Shown here in pieces: positions 1-10,540 of a stretch of DNA of 64,000 nucleotides. The position numbers were made by a program, and so were the translations under genes. Numbering within the stretch: the stretch's first letter is position 1; every line of letters begins with the position of its first letter. Source of the DNA: Brassica napus (lineage: Eukaryota > Streptophyta > Magnoliopsida > Brassicales > Brassicaceae); NCBI RefSeq assembly GCF_020379485.1, contig NC_063446.1:11517597-11581596 (forward strand), read 5' to 3'. The notes under the pieces were generated by a model. That model did not search any database. It was not told the origin of the DNA and saw nothing but the letters and a program-made list of their open reading frames with translations.

Positions 1-33
1 TGGTACAGTGACTGATTTCACAAATGGTACTTG

Positions 34-730
34 TGTTGGGAATGTCCTCAAATCTATTGTACTTACTCTTGTTAAAATCGTAGTGTCAAGATTTGACAAT
101 CATATAATATTAGGTGGTTATAATGTTTTGTTAGAAACCGCTTATAATCTATGAATTGAGAATTCATTACTAATATTATATGATCCTACAGGGTCACACA
201 GCTAAGCAAATTGGATCAGTGATATATTGAGTTATATAGTATATTTATGTGTATTATATATGATATAAGTACATATATATATTTATACGTATAAACTCGT
301 ATGGTATATGATTATTAGTTGTTAAGTGGGCCTTGCTTAATAAACAATAACGTGACTTAACTCACGTGTATTAGGTTAAGAGGATTTGTCTTATATAAGA
401 CAATGGAACTTTAATAATCATGATATAAACCTGTGACGGCAAACCCTAAACACAAAAGGACGAATAGTTTCGTCAAAGCTTTTATAGATTTGATCTCGAC
501 GGCACTAGCATCCCGTATCGATCCAATTTGTGTGCGTGTGGATACCGGTAGAGGCACGACGTTTGGAGTGCTTGAAATCTCGACTTGGTTTATTCACCTT
601 TCCGCTGCGAATAGCCAGATATACTCGGAACTCTAAGATCTAGATTTATTTCAGTATTTGCATGAGATCTAGGCAAACTGAATTCATAAGTAGATTGATA
701 AGTCGTTATAAACCGGTATGAATTCCAACA
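34..730 (+). repeat. 5' LTR of copia element
   Basis: The sequence runs from TGTTGGGAATG to ATTCCAACA and is repeated at 5454-6152. It holds the short open frame 433-636, which I regard as chance and not a gene. Confidence 0.95.
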
Positions 731-731
731 G

Positions 732-743
732 TGGTATCAGAGC
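732..743 (+). other. Primer binding site (tRNA-iMet)
   Basis: TGGTATCAGAGC directly follows the left LTR after one base. It is the standard complement to the 3' end of initiator tRNA-Met used by plant copia elements. Confidence 0.92.
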
Positions 744-2068
744 CTACTTGTTTAATATTGAAATTAAATATTATTTAGTTTATATATTGATATAGATAAA
801 TAATTTTGTTCGATCTTGTTTTAACTGTTAATCAACCGAGTCTGTGATAACCGTAAGTTGATGAACATCTTCATCAATTTCCAAAACAAAGATATGCGAG
901 TATTAGATACACATGTCTTTTGGAAAGGTCAATATCTTAAGTTAATATTGTATATTACGATCACGACATACTGAATTATATGCTAAAGATTATTGACTTT
1001 TGGAAAGTCTAGAATATACGTTAATAGAGATATTAAACGGCTGATATGATCATCCCGCTAGGTATGCGATTAATGTATATCATCTAAATCACACTTTTCA
1101 TACCTTATTTGCATGTAGAGTACATGCATGACTAATCTAAAATCAAGCACGTATTATTGTAACAATAGTTGCTAAATTTTAAGACTAATAAAATATATGT
1201 CATGAAATTATGTGATGACCATGCGTGTTGTATACATATGGTTCATGTGTACATATAATTAATTTATAGATGCACTTGTATTATTGTAATGCTTGAATGC
1301 CTGGTTTTAAATTAACATAATACACATGAGATGTGTAAAGACCAATTAAACCAACGAATTGTTTAGTTAGTTTATAAGATTGGTTTGGTTCAATCGCTTT
1401 AATCTTTTATTGAATTAGAAATCTAATTTGATTAGAATCTAGTAATAACGTTAAGATTATTTAAATGATAATTAATAATTTTAAGTAGATTAAAGTTAAT
1501 TTAATTATTTATAATTCAATTAAATACATATTAGATATGTATTAGTTATATTTATATTTTATATAAGATATAAAATTTTAAATATAAATTAAAATTGAAT
1601 TAAAATTTGTTCCTCAATTAATTTCAAGTTTTTGATGTCTACCCAATCTTATCAACTATCAATGTTCGTTTCGTTGTAAGATGGGCTTGCTGGGCTTGCC
1701 AAAGCAAGGTGTCTGCAATTACATGAGTGAGGTAGATGGTAACGGTTACCATATGAATATAAGATTGGTTCACTTGACTAAGCTATCAAAACGGTTTTGG
1801 GCTTAGAGACATAGGTTGGAAAAGACATAAGATGTCGTCTGACAACCAAGAATTATATTTGATATAATTAGCAAAGTGTTGCTTACTTAAATAGCTAAAC
1901 ATTCGGGCGATGAGCCAGAGCTCACTCGAATTTTAGTGAAATATGGATTTTGGATTATTATATTCATTTGAGGAAATTTTTTTGAATATAATATGAATTT
2001 TCATAATTGTTGAGATTTCTCTAATTCTTGAACATCATATTAATATTCAATATTCTTCTATTCCAGCA

Positions 2069-4631
2069 ATGTTAACTCCTCACAACCCATTTTCATTGCG
2101 ATATGTCCTTAAGAAGGAAAAATTCAATGGATCAAATTTCCTCCAATGGTATCGAAACCCGATAATTGTTCTCAAAGAAGAGTTTAAACCCTACTTGGGA
2201 GATCTGAAAAAGAAAAAGACTTTTGAAACATCGTCTAGGGGTATTTATGTTATAGAAGTAAATGTTACGACTTCTGGTTCTACTTCATGGGTATTGGAGA
2301 CCAGCTATGGTGCTCATATTTGTACGAATATGAATGGCCTAAGCAAGAGTAGAAATTTGGAGAAATGTCAAGTGGACCTACGCGTGGGAAATGGAGCAAG
2401 AGTTGCTGCATTAGCCGTGGGAACATTTCGCTTGTCTTTACCTTCATGCTTGGTTTTAGAACTTAAGAATTGCTACTATGTACCTGCTATAAGTAGGAAT
2501 ATTATTTCCATTCCTTGTTTGGATTTGGAAGGATTTCAGTTTTCGATCAAAAACAAGTGTTGTTCCTTTGATCGTAATGATATCTTTTTTGGTAGCAGTC
2601 CATTAGAGAATGGACTTTATATTCTAGACCAAAGCGTGCATGTCTATAATATCAATACTAAAAGATTCAAGTCAAACGACACGAATCAGACTTTTCTTTA
2701 GCATTGTCGTTTGGGCCACATAAATGGGAAACTCATTCAAAAGCTTCATAGTGATGGACTTTTGAGCTCATTTGATTATGAATCATATGAAAAATGTGAA
2801 TCTTGTTTATTGGGTTAAATGGTTAAGGCTCCTTTTACTGGACATGGTGAAAGAGCCAAAGACTTGTTGGAACTTATACATAATGATGTATGTGGACCAA
2901 TGAATATACATGCTAGAGGAAACTATCAGTACTTCATTACATTTACTGACGACTTCAGTAGATATGGTTATGTTTATAACATAAGTCTGAATCTTTTGAA
3001 AAGTTCAAAGAATTTCAGAATGAAGTACAAAATCAGCTTGACAAGAAAATAAAAAGCTATTCGATCTGATCGAGGTGGAGAATATTTGAGTCAAGCGTTT
3101 AATGATCATCTGAGAGAATGTGGAATTGTTTCACAACTCACTCCTCCAGGAACACCACAATGGAATGGTGTGTCCGAAAAGAGAAATCAAACTTTATTAG
3201 ATATGGTTCGGTCTATGATGAATCATACAGATCTTCCACCATTTTTTTGGAGATACGCTCTAGAAACGTCTGCGTTTACGCTAAATAGATGTCCATCAAA
3301 ATCAGTTGAGAAGACACCATATGAGATGTGGACTGGAAAGGTTCTAAATCTTTCTTTTCTGAAAATTTGAGGTTTTAATGCTTATGTCAAACATATGTTT
3401 ATTGATAAGTTTGGACCTAAATCTGATGAATGCTACTTCATTGGTTACCCTAAAGAAACCAAAGGTTATTACTTTTACTACCCCACCGAGAACAAAGTGT
3501 TTGTTGCTCATAGTCGTGTTTTTCTTGAGAGAAAATTTCTTTCTAAGAAGAACAGTGGGAGTAAAGTACAACTCGAAGAAGTTCAAGAAACACAGGAGAT
3601 GGTTTCATCATATTAGGAAGATGATCAATTAGATTTACGAAGAGTCGTAGAATCTACACCTGTGAAACCTGAAGTGCGTAGGTCCGAAAGGACACGTCAC
3701 GAACCTGATAGATATGAGGTTTGGGTGACGGATCATCATGATCTATTGATAATCGAGAGTGATGAACCTACGTCCTTTGAGGAAGCTATGATTGCCCCTG
3801 ACTCCAATATATTGTTTGAAGCAAGTATCTCAGAGTTGGAATCTTCGTTTTAATGAGGCAATCAAAGAGTTTGATTTCATTAGAAAGAAAGAAGAACCTT
3901 TTGTTTACAAGAAGACTAGTGGGAGCGCAGTTTTCTTTGGTGTTGTATGTAGATGACATACTTTGAGGTTGTTTCTTAATGAAAGACATGGAAAAGGCTA
4001 CATATATCCTTGGAATAAGAATCTATAGAGATAGATTAAATAAGACTATTGGATTATGTCAAGATACTTATATCGATAAGGTCTTACATAGATTCAAGAT
4101 GCATGATTCCAAGAAAGGTTTTTTGCCAATGTCTCACGGCATAACTCTTAGCAAGACTCAGTGTCCTTCGACACAAGATGAGCGAGAGCGCATGAGTAAC
4201 ACATATGCTTCTGCTAAAGGATTTATCATGTATGTCATAATCTGTACTCGTCCAGATGTTGCATGTGCTTTGAGCATGACGAGTCGATACCAATCTGATC
4301 CAGGTGAAAGTCACTGGACAACAGTCAAGAATATCCTCAAGTATTTGAGAAATACTAAGGATAAATTCTTGGTCTATGGAGGAATTTATGAGTTTGTTGT
4401 AAGCAGTTACAGCGATGCCAATTTTTCAAAATGACAAAAGTTATTTTCGATCACGAGTTGGTTTCATCTTTTGTCTTAATGGAGAGTGGTGGGTTGGAAG
4501 AGTTCCAAGCAAAGCACCATAGTATAGTCTCAATGGATGCAAATGCTGTTGATCCATTGACCAAGCCTCTTCCATGGCCTAAGTATGAGAGTCATACTGC
4601 AGCCATGGGTATTAAGTATCTTAAGATGTGA
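2069..4631 (+). pseudogene. Copia gag-pol remnant (protease, integrase, RT, RNase H)
   Basis: The reading frame starts MLTPHNPF with a short gag N-terminus (FNGSNFLQWYRN), then jumps straight to protease, so most of gag is deleted. The protease motif reads WVLETSYGAH where copia proteases have WVLDTGxxxH, so the catalytic Asp is lost. Integrase pieces follow at 2819-3370 (IHNDVCGPM, RSDRGGEY, GVSEKRNQT: the D, D and E positions are present) but the frame is cut by a stop near 3050. The reverse transcriptase is mostly missing: after EEAMIAPDS (about 3780) the sequence soon reaches the thumb region (KDMEKATYILGI, 3979). RNase H is represented by fragments to 4631. At least four frame breaks are needed to read the polyprotein, so it is not functional. 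Confidence 0.93.
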
Positions 4632-5440
4632 TCTTGATTTTAGTGGGAGGCTTTTTGTTTATGATATGATGTTCATATTGATATACATTTGATTATGTAT
4701 TCAAACAAATGAAATTGTTTCAGATTTATTTGATTATTGGATAATTAAATAAATGTCCCAAAATAATTTATATCATTCTTATAGGTCAAGTATGTGACTT
4801 GATCATGAAACTCTATAAGTGAAAGATGCTATAAATTATTGAGGTCCCTAGTCAAGGTTGTTAACGTGGGACATTAATAACCTTGAATGGCTAGTATGTG
4901 AGGTGATTGATGACTAAGTTTCATGTAGTCATTCAATATGTGGTATTGAAGTCAATCACATGGATATGTGTTAGAGAACACATGATCGGACTGACCCGCT
5001 ATGAGAACTCTACAAGATTATTATATGAGTGTCATAAGAGTTTCTCATTACGACTATAGAGTATAGTCCTTAGACCTGAGTTCGTCATGATTTTTTACTT
5101 GTGGATTAGTTCACTTTGACCTTGTCAAACGTTAGCCGTAACTGGTGATTATAAAGGCATTGATTAGGTGTTCTATGAAGTTTGTAAGGAACATAGATGT
5201 AACAAGATGGGATTTGTCCCTCCCATATAACGGGAGATAAATATCTCTGGGCCTATCGAAGATTAATACTGTGAAATGCATGGCCATGCTCAAACGAGGT
5301 GAATGTCAGTCGTTTGTTTTATCAGTATAATTCAGAGTTCGATAAACATGATCTAGCTTAATAAGGATGGCACTAGTTCTTGCCTTATGCTGAAATCGAG
5401 ATATAGAGACAAAAGGATTATGGGAATATATGATTCCAGT

Positions 5441-5453
5441 ACAAGTGGGAGAT
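5441..5453 (+). other. Polypurine tract
   Basis: ACAAGTGGGAGAT lies immediately before the right LTR, in the position and with the composition of a copia plus-strand primer site. Confidence 0.8.
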
Positions 5454-6152
5454 TGTTGGGAATGTCCTGAAATTTATTGTACTTACTCTTGTTAAAGTCG
5501 TAGTGTCAAGGTTTGACAATCATATAATATTAGGTGGTTATAATGTTTTGCTAGAAACCGCTTATAATCTATGAATTGGAAATTCATTACTAATATTATA
5601 TGATCCTACAGGGTCACACACCTAAGCAAATTAGATCAGTGATATATATTGGGTTGTATAGTATATTTATGTGTATTATATATGATATAAGTACATATAT
5701 ATATTTATACATATAAACTCGTATGGTATATGATTATTAGTTGTTAAGTGAGCCTTACTTAATAAACAATAACGTGACTTAACTCACGTGTATTAGGTTA
5801 AGAGGATTTGTCTTATATAAGACAATGGAACTTTAATAATCATGATATAGACCTACTGACGGCAAACCCTAAACACAAAAGGACGAATAGTTCGTCAAGG
5901 ATTTTAGAGATTTGATCTCGACAGCACTAGCATCCCGTATCGATCCAATTTGTGTGCGTGTGGATACCGGTAGAGGCACGACGTTTGGAGTGCTTGAAAT
6001 CTCGACTTGGTTTATTCACCTTTCCGCTGCGAATAGCCAGGTATACTCGGAACTCTAAGATCTAGATTTATTTCAGTATTTGCATGAAATCTAGGCAAAT
6101 TGAATTTATAAGTAGATGTATAAATCGTTATAAACCGGTATAAATTACAACA
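5454..6152 (+). repeat. 3' LTR of copia element
   Basis: Near copy of 34-730 with about 35 scattered differences and a few 1-2 bp indels, counted by eye. It ends ATTACAACA and is followed by the ACTTG target duplication. Confidence 0.95.
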
Positions 6153-6157
6153 ACTTG

Positions 6158-6526
6158 AACTTCCACTTAAAATGTTCGTCGCCGGAATTTGAAAGCATCT
6201 TCTTGGTTGAGTCATTTATAGAAAGTTATCAAGTGGCATAACATAAACAACATGAACAACACGAGCAAAAAGGGTCCAAGATTCACATTTTGTTATAAAA
6301 AAATAACACTTTTGAGATCTTAGATTACTCTCTGAAACTCCGCTACTGATATATATAAAAAAATACATTATACAATGTTGAATATTTCAATGTAGGTGAA
6401 AGAAGTTGAATCCCACAAGGATTAGTTTTCACAACTTAAAACTCAGTAAATATGTCCGAACAAATAATAGTTATACAGACACTGATTTTGAAACCCAAAA
6501 GAGCATAAAGGAACAGAGGTGGTTCC
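6158..6526. other. Intergenic, nothing recognised
   Basis: Unique-looking sequence between the copia element and the kinesin remnant. I see no gene, RNA or repeat signature. Confidence 0.5.
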
Positions 6527-8729
6527 CTAGTTTACTTGTGAGAGAGGCGATCGTGTTAGCTGTTGCGGTTTAGATTCCTTGGCTGCAAAGGATTCATAGG
6601 AGTTGTTTTCGCGGAACCCTTCAACCAATGCCTCCATTGGCATTGCTTGTAGTGATTCAATTGTGGCTTTGGTTGGGACATCCGGCTCACTCCTACAACG
6701 GAGTTGTCCCTGCGGTTCACCAAAAAAGAATAACATTCTTTGAGAGGGAAGAGAGTCATGAGTTGTGAGGAACAACTTACATTGTATCTTTGTTGAAAAG
6801 TTTCATGAGTTTTTTCATGTGTCTTGACAATGATCATGTTGAAAACATCTCCTGTGTTTTCTCCATCGTCGTGTGGAACTTCTTCAATTTATGAAAACAA
6901 TACACTTAACAGTTTTTGTATACGTCCAAGGCCAAAATATGCATAAGCTAACTCTATGTTATATCTCAGAGCATTAACCTTGTCTCAGTTCCCTTGCAAA
7001 GAGAGCATTTCTCCCTGGTGAGAAGTAAGAGCATTCTGAAGCTCATCAAATAACGACGATGTTGTCTCATCCCCTGAAGCAAGAAACTGAAATCCACAAG
7101 ACAAAGGCTTACCTCATCAATGGAACATGCACTTGAAGAATGTTTATTACCTTGACTGTTTACTCAAGAATGTTTCCGCAGTTCGCCACTTAGAAAAACC
7201 TCTCTCGAGCAAAGTGAAGATTTCGTTGGCATTTGCCACATCCTCTAACAAGAACACCACCTTTTCCATCCTCCATTAAAGGTAACGTCAGGAGCAAGTA
7301 GATCGGTAATCTCTTCATTATAGAGTTCCAAAAAGACGACTTTAACACTGTACGCAGCTTGTTGACCTTCAAGCGTATCAAAGATTTGTTTTACAGCTCT
7401 AGGTAAACCCCAGCTTCTGCTGGAAGACCTAAACAAGCCCCACCCTATGCAAATTAAAATGAAGCTAAATAGATTAGGTTAGGGAACATTACCAGCAAAC
7501 CTTACAAAAAGCAAACATTGTGCGACAAACACACAAACCTTGGACCTTCTACAATCTCCTTCCATTGTATACGTTTTCTCTGTACCAATCCGGCGATACG
7601 CAAATATAGTACAGTTAAACCCTTCAAGAACTTCATTCACGATGGGAACAACGGCCTGGTCATACAAATCTTTATGTTGAGCTGGTGGTCCAAACACCTA
7701 TGTCCAACATATCAACACACAATCAGCACTTATATACTTATTTCCATCAACAGGCAAACGGGCTGAACAAATGGATATCACACCTTTCAATACACTATAA
7801 AGTTCTAAAATAAATTACATCAAAGTCCACTTAAGTCTCCTAAAACTAGTGCTGGGAATATGAGTCATTACCCGCGGAGGTCCTGTCCCGTTTGGCGGGT
7901 TGAGTCAATTTAAAGCGGGGCGAATCGACCAATTTGAGTCGCGGGTACCCGCCAACCCGCAAAGTTAAAGCCCGTTCCCACCACGCTCATGGCCTGGCTG
8001 GCCTGCCAGCGGTAGTGGGAATTATCCAAAAAACAAATTGTAAAAAAAAAATAAAAAATATTTTTAAAATTATATAATTTTAAATATAAATATATAATTT
8101 TTATTACTTTTTATAAAAAAGTAATTAATATATAATAAAAATAATGATTTTATTAAATTTAATATTACCCGCGGGTCCCGCGGGTTACCCGTAAATCTCA
8201 GCGGAGTGGATACGGATATATCATTTTTTCTTCGAGGGTCATGCGGGTCGGAATTTTGAATTAAAAAAAAAAATAGTCGACCCGCGGGTTGGCGGGTTGA
8301 CCTACAAACCCAGCTCTACCTGAAACATACAAATTGACTGACTAACTGGTTGTTACTTACCATATGCTCAAACAAACTTTACTGGACTGAGTACTTTGTT
8401 TAGCTTAACTAGTCCCCCTCGTTTCACCATAATATGAATGCAAACTGCATCAACTATCTGAGATTAAGTTGTGACCATCTCACTTTCCATAATTTAATCC
8501 CAGATTCAGACAATTTCAGCATTTCCCATTATACACTTCCAACATAGAAATGCTATAAAGGATCATCAAGAATCAGAAAGGCCAACTTTTTTTTGTACCT
8601 TATCAAAAGTGAAAACCCCATCAATGTGCTACCCGTTTATGTTTTGGGAGACGACAACTTTTCTTTGCAAATCATTACAAGTGAGAACCTGAGGAGGGTT
8701 GTTCCTCAATTCATCATCGCTAAATGGCC
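6527..8729 (-). pseudogene. Kinesin-5 (BimC/KRP125) pseudogene
   Basis: On the minus strand, pieces of a kinesin-5 follow in order. 8729-8600 encodes the motor N-terminus (SDDELRNNPPQVLTCNDL) with an in-frame TAG at about 8629-8631. 7697-7540 encodes the next motor exon (DLYDQAVVPIVNEVLEGFN). 7436-7170 encodes AVKQIFDTLEGQQAAYS and FLELYNEEITDLLAPD. The sequence then jumps to the stalk/tail (SLFDELQNALTSHQGEM, about 7090-7000) and the C-terminus ending TRSPLSQVN (6527). The P-loop, normally GQTGTGKT, reads RRIGTEKT, so it could not bind ATP. The second half of the motor and most of the stalk are deleted, and several frames shift. Introns are kept, so this is a decayed gene and not a processed copy. 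It corresponds in position to Arabidopsis At2g36200 (from memory). Confidence 0.9.
7847..8318. mobile_element. Non-autonomous hAT-like element (GC-palindrome type)
   Basis: The ends TAGTGCTGGG and CCCAGCTCTA form a 10-bp terminal inverted repeat with one mismatch. Flanks CCTAAAAC (7839-7846) and CCTGAAAC (8319-8326) are an 8-bp duplication with one mismatch, the size made by hAT transposases. Inside are clusters of ACCCGCGGGT-like words near both ends and an AT-rich core (8035-8165). It lies in what was an intron of the kinesin-5 pseudogene. No coding capacity. Confidence 0.8.
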
Positions 8730-8991
8730 TGAACCCAAAAATTCAGGAGAAAGAAAACAGTGTCAGTGTACCCAAAACCTAATTCAAAATTGGACATAAA
8801 TCAACGTTTCTTCACTACTACTGATCTGAGTAGTTTACCACTTTGCTCTTTTTGATTATACACGCTGACGATGACAACTTACTATACAGCCCGTTTAAGT
8901 GGCCCATATAAGTATAATTTATGTAACTAATATAGATTTGTGATTTGAACAATCTCTACACTCTACGACCGATTTGTGACTATGTGGCCTC

Positions 8992-9062
8992 GGAATATAT
9001 CCAGTACTACTACTACAGTAATCCCCTTCCCCCTCGGCTAGTAGTAGTACTGGATATATTCC
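8992..9062. repeat. Perfect 24-bp inverted repeat (hairpin)
   Basis: The arm 8992-9015 (starting GGAATATATCCAG) is exactly complementary to 9039-9062, with a 23-base pyrimidine-rich loop. No transposon ends or target duplication were recognised. It could be a small-RNA hairpin, a terminator-like fold or a repair product. Confidence 0.75.
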
Positions 9063-9480
9063 TCTTGCTTGGGTCAGTTTTTCATAAAGTTCCAAGATTT
9101 GAGATTATTATAGAAATTAGAAGATGTGATATGTTGTTATTCGATACAGGGAGTGATGGACCAGTAACTTTAAAATAAACATTCATTTTTGACAAGATGT
9201 TTAGAAGAAGATAAACAAATAAAATGTAGCATATCATGTTAATAGCTAACTTGCTATCCTCAAAACGATTACAAAAGAGGCTAGATTAGTTGATTTGCTA
9301 GTGACTATCACTTCTTGTATATTAATGTTTTTCTATTGGTCAAATTATAGCTAGTTAGACAATTAATGGTATTCTGTTTATAAAATGTATAAAACAAATG
9401 TTTTTTTAATTTGTTTTCACACCTCCAAAGCATCAAATAAAAAGAAATGGAGAGAGTAGATGTTAAAAAAAAACTTAATT

Positions 9481-9535
<55 letters not shown>

Positions 9536-9537
9536 CA
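9481..9537. repeat. (CT)n microsatellite
   Basis: About 57 bp of nearly pure CT dinucleotides with two interrupting TTT positions. The open frame over it on the minus strand (RERERE run) is not a gene. Confidence 0.95.
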
Positions 9538-10080
9538 TTAATATAAGATAGCCAAACAAAACCCACCTCCTTTTGTAATTGCGCTCTCTCATTACCTTCT
9601 TACTTCTTAGTGACACATAAGTCGCAGTCTGTCGACGTTTTGAGATAAAGCTCTCACTCAACTCACCAACATGTCTTCACGCAAACATCCAAACATGTTC
9701 CAAGCATAAAGCGACCGATCATTCTAAAAGAATAAGGAAAAAGATAGCGAGCCCAAGAAATAGATTAAGCCATAGATAATATAATGTAACTGATGCCTAA
9801 ATATCAATGGTCCAAAAAGCGATATGCTTTAGTTATGCGTTTGATATAAGATTACCGTTTAGGTGGGAGTTTAAATTAGAAAAATTATTTTTGAAACATC
9901 GTTTAGATTGTGACTAATTGCCGTCTAAACGGAGGCATCTGCATTGGTACCACATACCAATTTTTAGAACATTGGTAAATACAAATTCCACAAGAAAAAA
10001 AAAGATTCACACCACGCAACAAAGGGGTGTTAATCACTACAACACTTAATATTTATCAAAACGATATGGAAAAAATTAAG

Positions 10081-10464
10081 TCAAAGAAACTCCTCGACAA
10101 AATCGCCGAACTTGAAATTTCCATTACAAGACTCGATGGCGTTAACGACGTCTTGAAAAACGGACAGGCTACATGGGACGACCAACATAACCTTCTGATC
10201 CAAACAGTGGAACTCGTCGTGTGACTTGTCTAGGAGCATCCTGAACAAAGGGTGGTTCAAATAGCTTGTCGGTACCACGCGTCTCGCGCGGTCTTCCCCT
10301 ACATACACCGCAAACGTTCCCGTAGGCGTCTTAGTCGCCGCGATGTCCGCTTCACTGATCAGGAGAGACTCGTTATGAGTTGACTCGGAGCCGCCTTCTC
10401 TTGTGTTGATGCTCTTCATTTTCTTGGCTAAGTTCTTGAAGGAAGCTATTCTTTTTCCCATCAT
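10081..10464 (-). CDS. SAUR45: SAUR-family auxin-responsive protein
   Basis: A single-exon 127-residue protein, typical of SAURs, which are small intronless auxin-induced proteins; many promote cell expansion by inhibiting PP2C.D phosphatases (family knowledge). The core SAUR domain spans about residues 48-115: GTFAVYVGEDRARRVVPTSY, LNHPLFRMLLDKSHDEF and the C-terminal VPCSLSVFQDVVNAIES. The basic N-terminus (MMGKRIASFKNLAKKMK) is common in the family. Start chosen at the first ATG, with a TATA box about 70 bp upstream. Its place between the kinesin-5 remnant and HISN3 matches Arabidopsis At2g36210 (SAUR45, from memory), which is why I give the symbol. One oddity is HCLDQKV, where most SAURs have an F/Y-rich ExxGF segment. 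Confidence 0.92.
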   Translation of the reverse strand: MMGKRIASFKNLAKKMKSINTREGGSESTHNESLLISEADIAATKTPTGTFAVYVGEDRARRVVPTSYLNHPLFRMLLDKSHDEFHCLDQKVMLVVPCSLSVFQDVVNAIESCNGNFKFGDFVEEFL

Positions 10465-10533
10465 TTTCTTCTTTCTATTTTTTCAAGTTATTAAGATTGA
10501 GAAGATGAAGAAGAATAAGAAGATGGATGGTGA

Positions 10534-10540
10534 TTATATA
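10534..10540 (-). promoter_or_regulatory. TATA box of the SAUR gene
   Basis: TATATAA on the minus strand, 70 bp upstream of the SAUR start codon, the spacing expected for a gene with a short leader. Confidence 0.55.

Larger units (their letters stand above)
34..6152 (+). mobile_element. Ty1/copia LTR retrotransposon, complete ends, defective
   Basis: Two long terminal repeats (34-730 and 5454-6152) start TGTTGGGAATG and end CAACA. They are flanked by a perfect 5-bp target duplication ACTTG (29-33 and 6153-6157). A tRNA-iMet primer site follows the left LTR and a purine tract precedes the right one. Gene order gag remnant, protease, integrase, reverse transcriptase, RNase H is that of Ty1/copia. 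The LTRs differ at roughly 5% of positions by eye, so the insertion is fairly old. A leader of about 1.3 kb (745-2068) has no coding potential that I can see. The coding part is broken by stops, frameshifts and deletions, so any movement would need proteins from another copy. Confidence 0.96.

Noticed and set aside
433..636. Open frame of 67 codons
   Set aside because: Lies wholly in the copia LTR and has a frame-broken counterpart in the other LTR.
3344..3586. Minus-strand frame of 80 codons
   Set aside because: Antisense to the copia polyprotein remnant; no protein-like features.
9308..9661. Minus-strand frame of 117 codons with Arg-Glu repeats
   Set aside because: Translation of the (CT)n microsatellite and flanks.
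10027..10224. Plus-strand frame over the SAUR gene
   Set aside because: Shadow of the SAUR coding sequence on the other strand.
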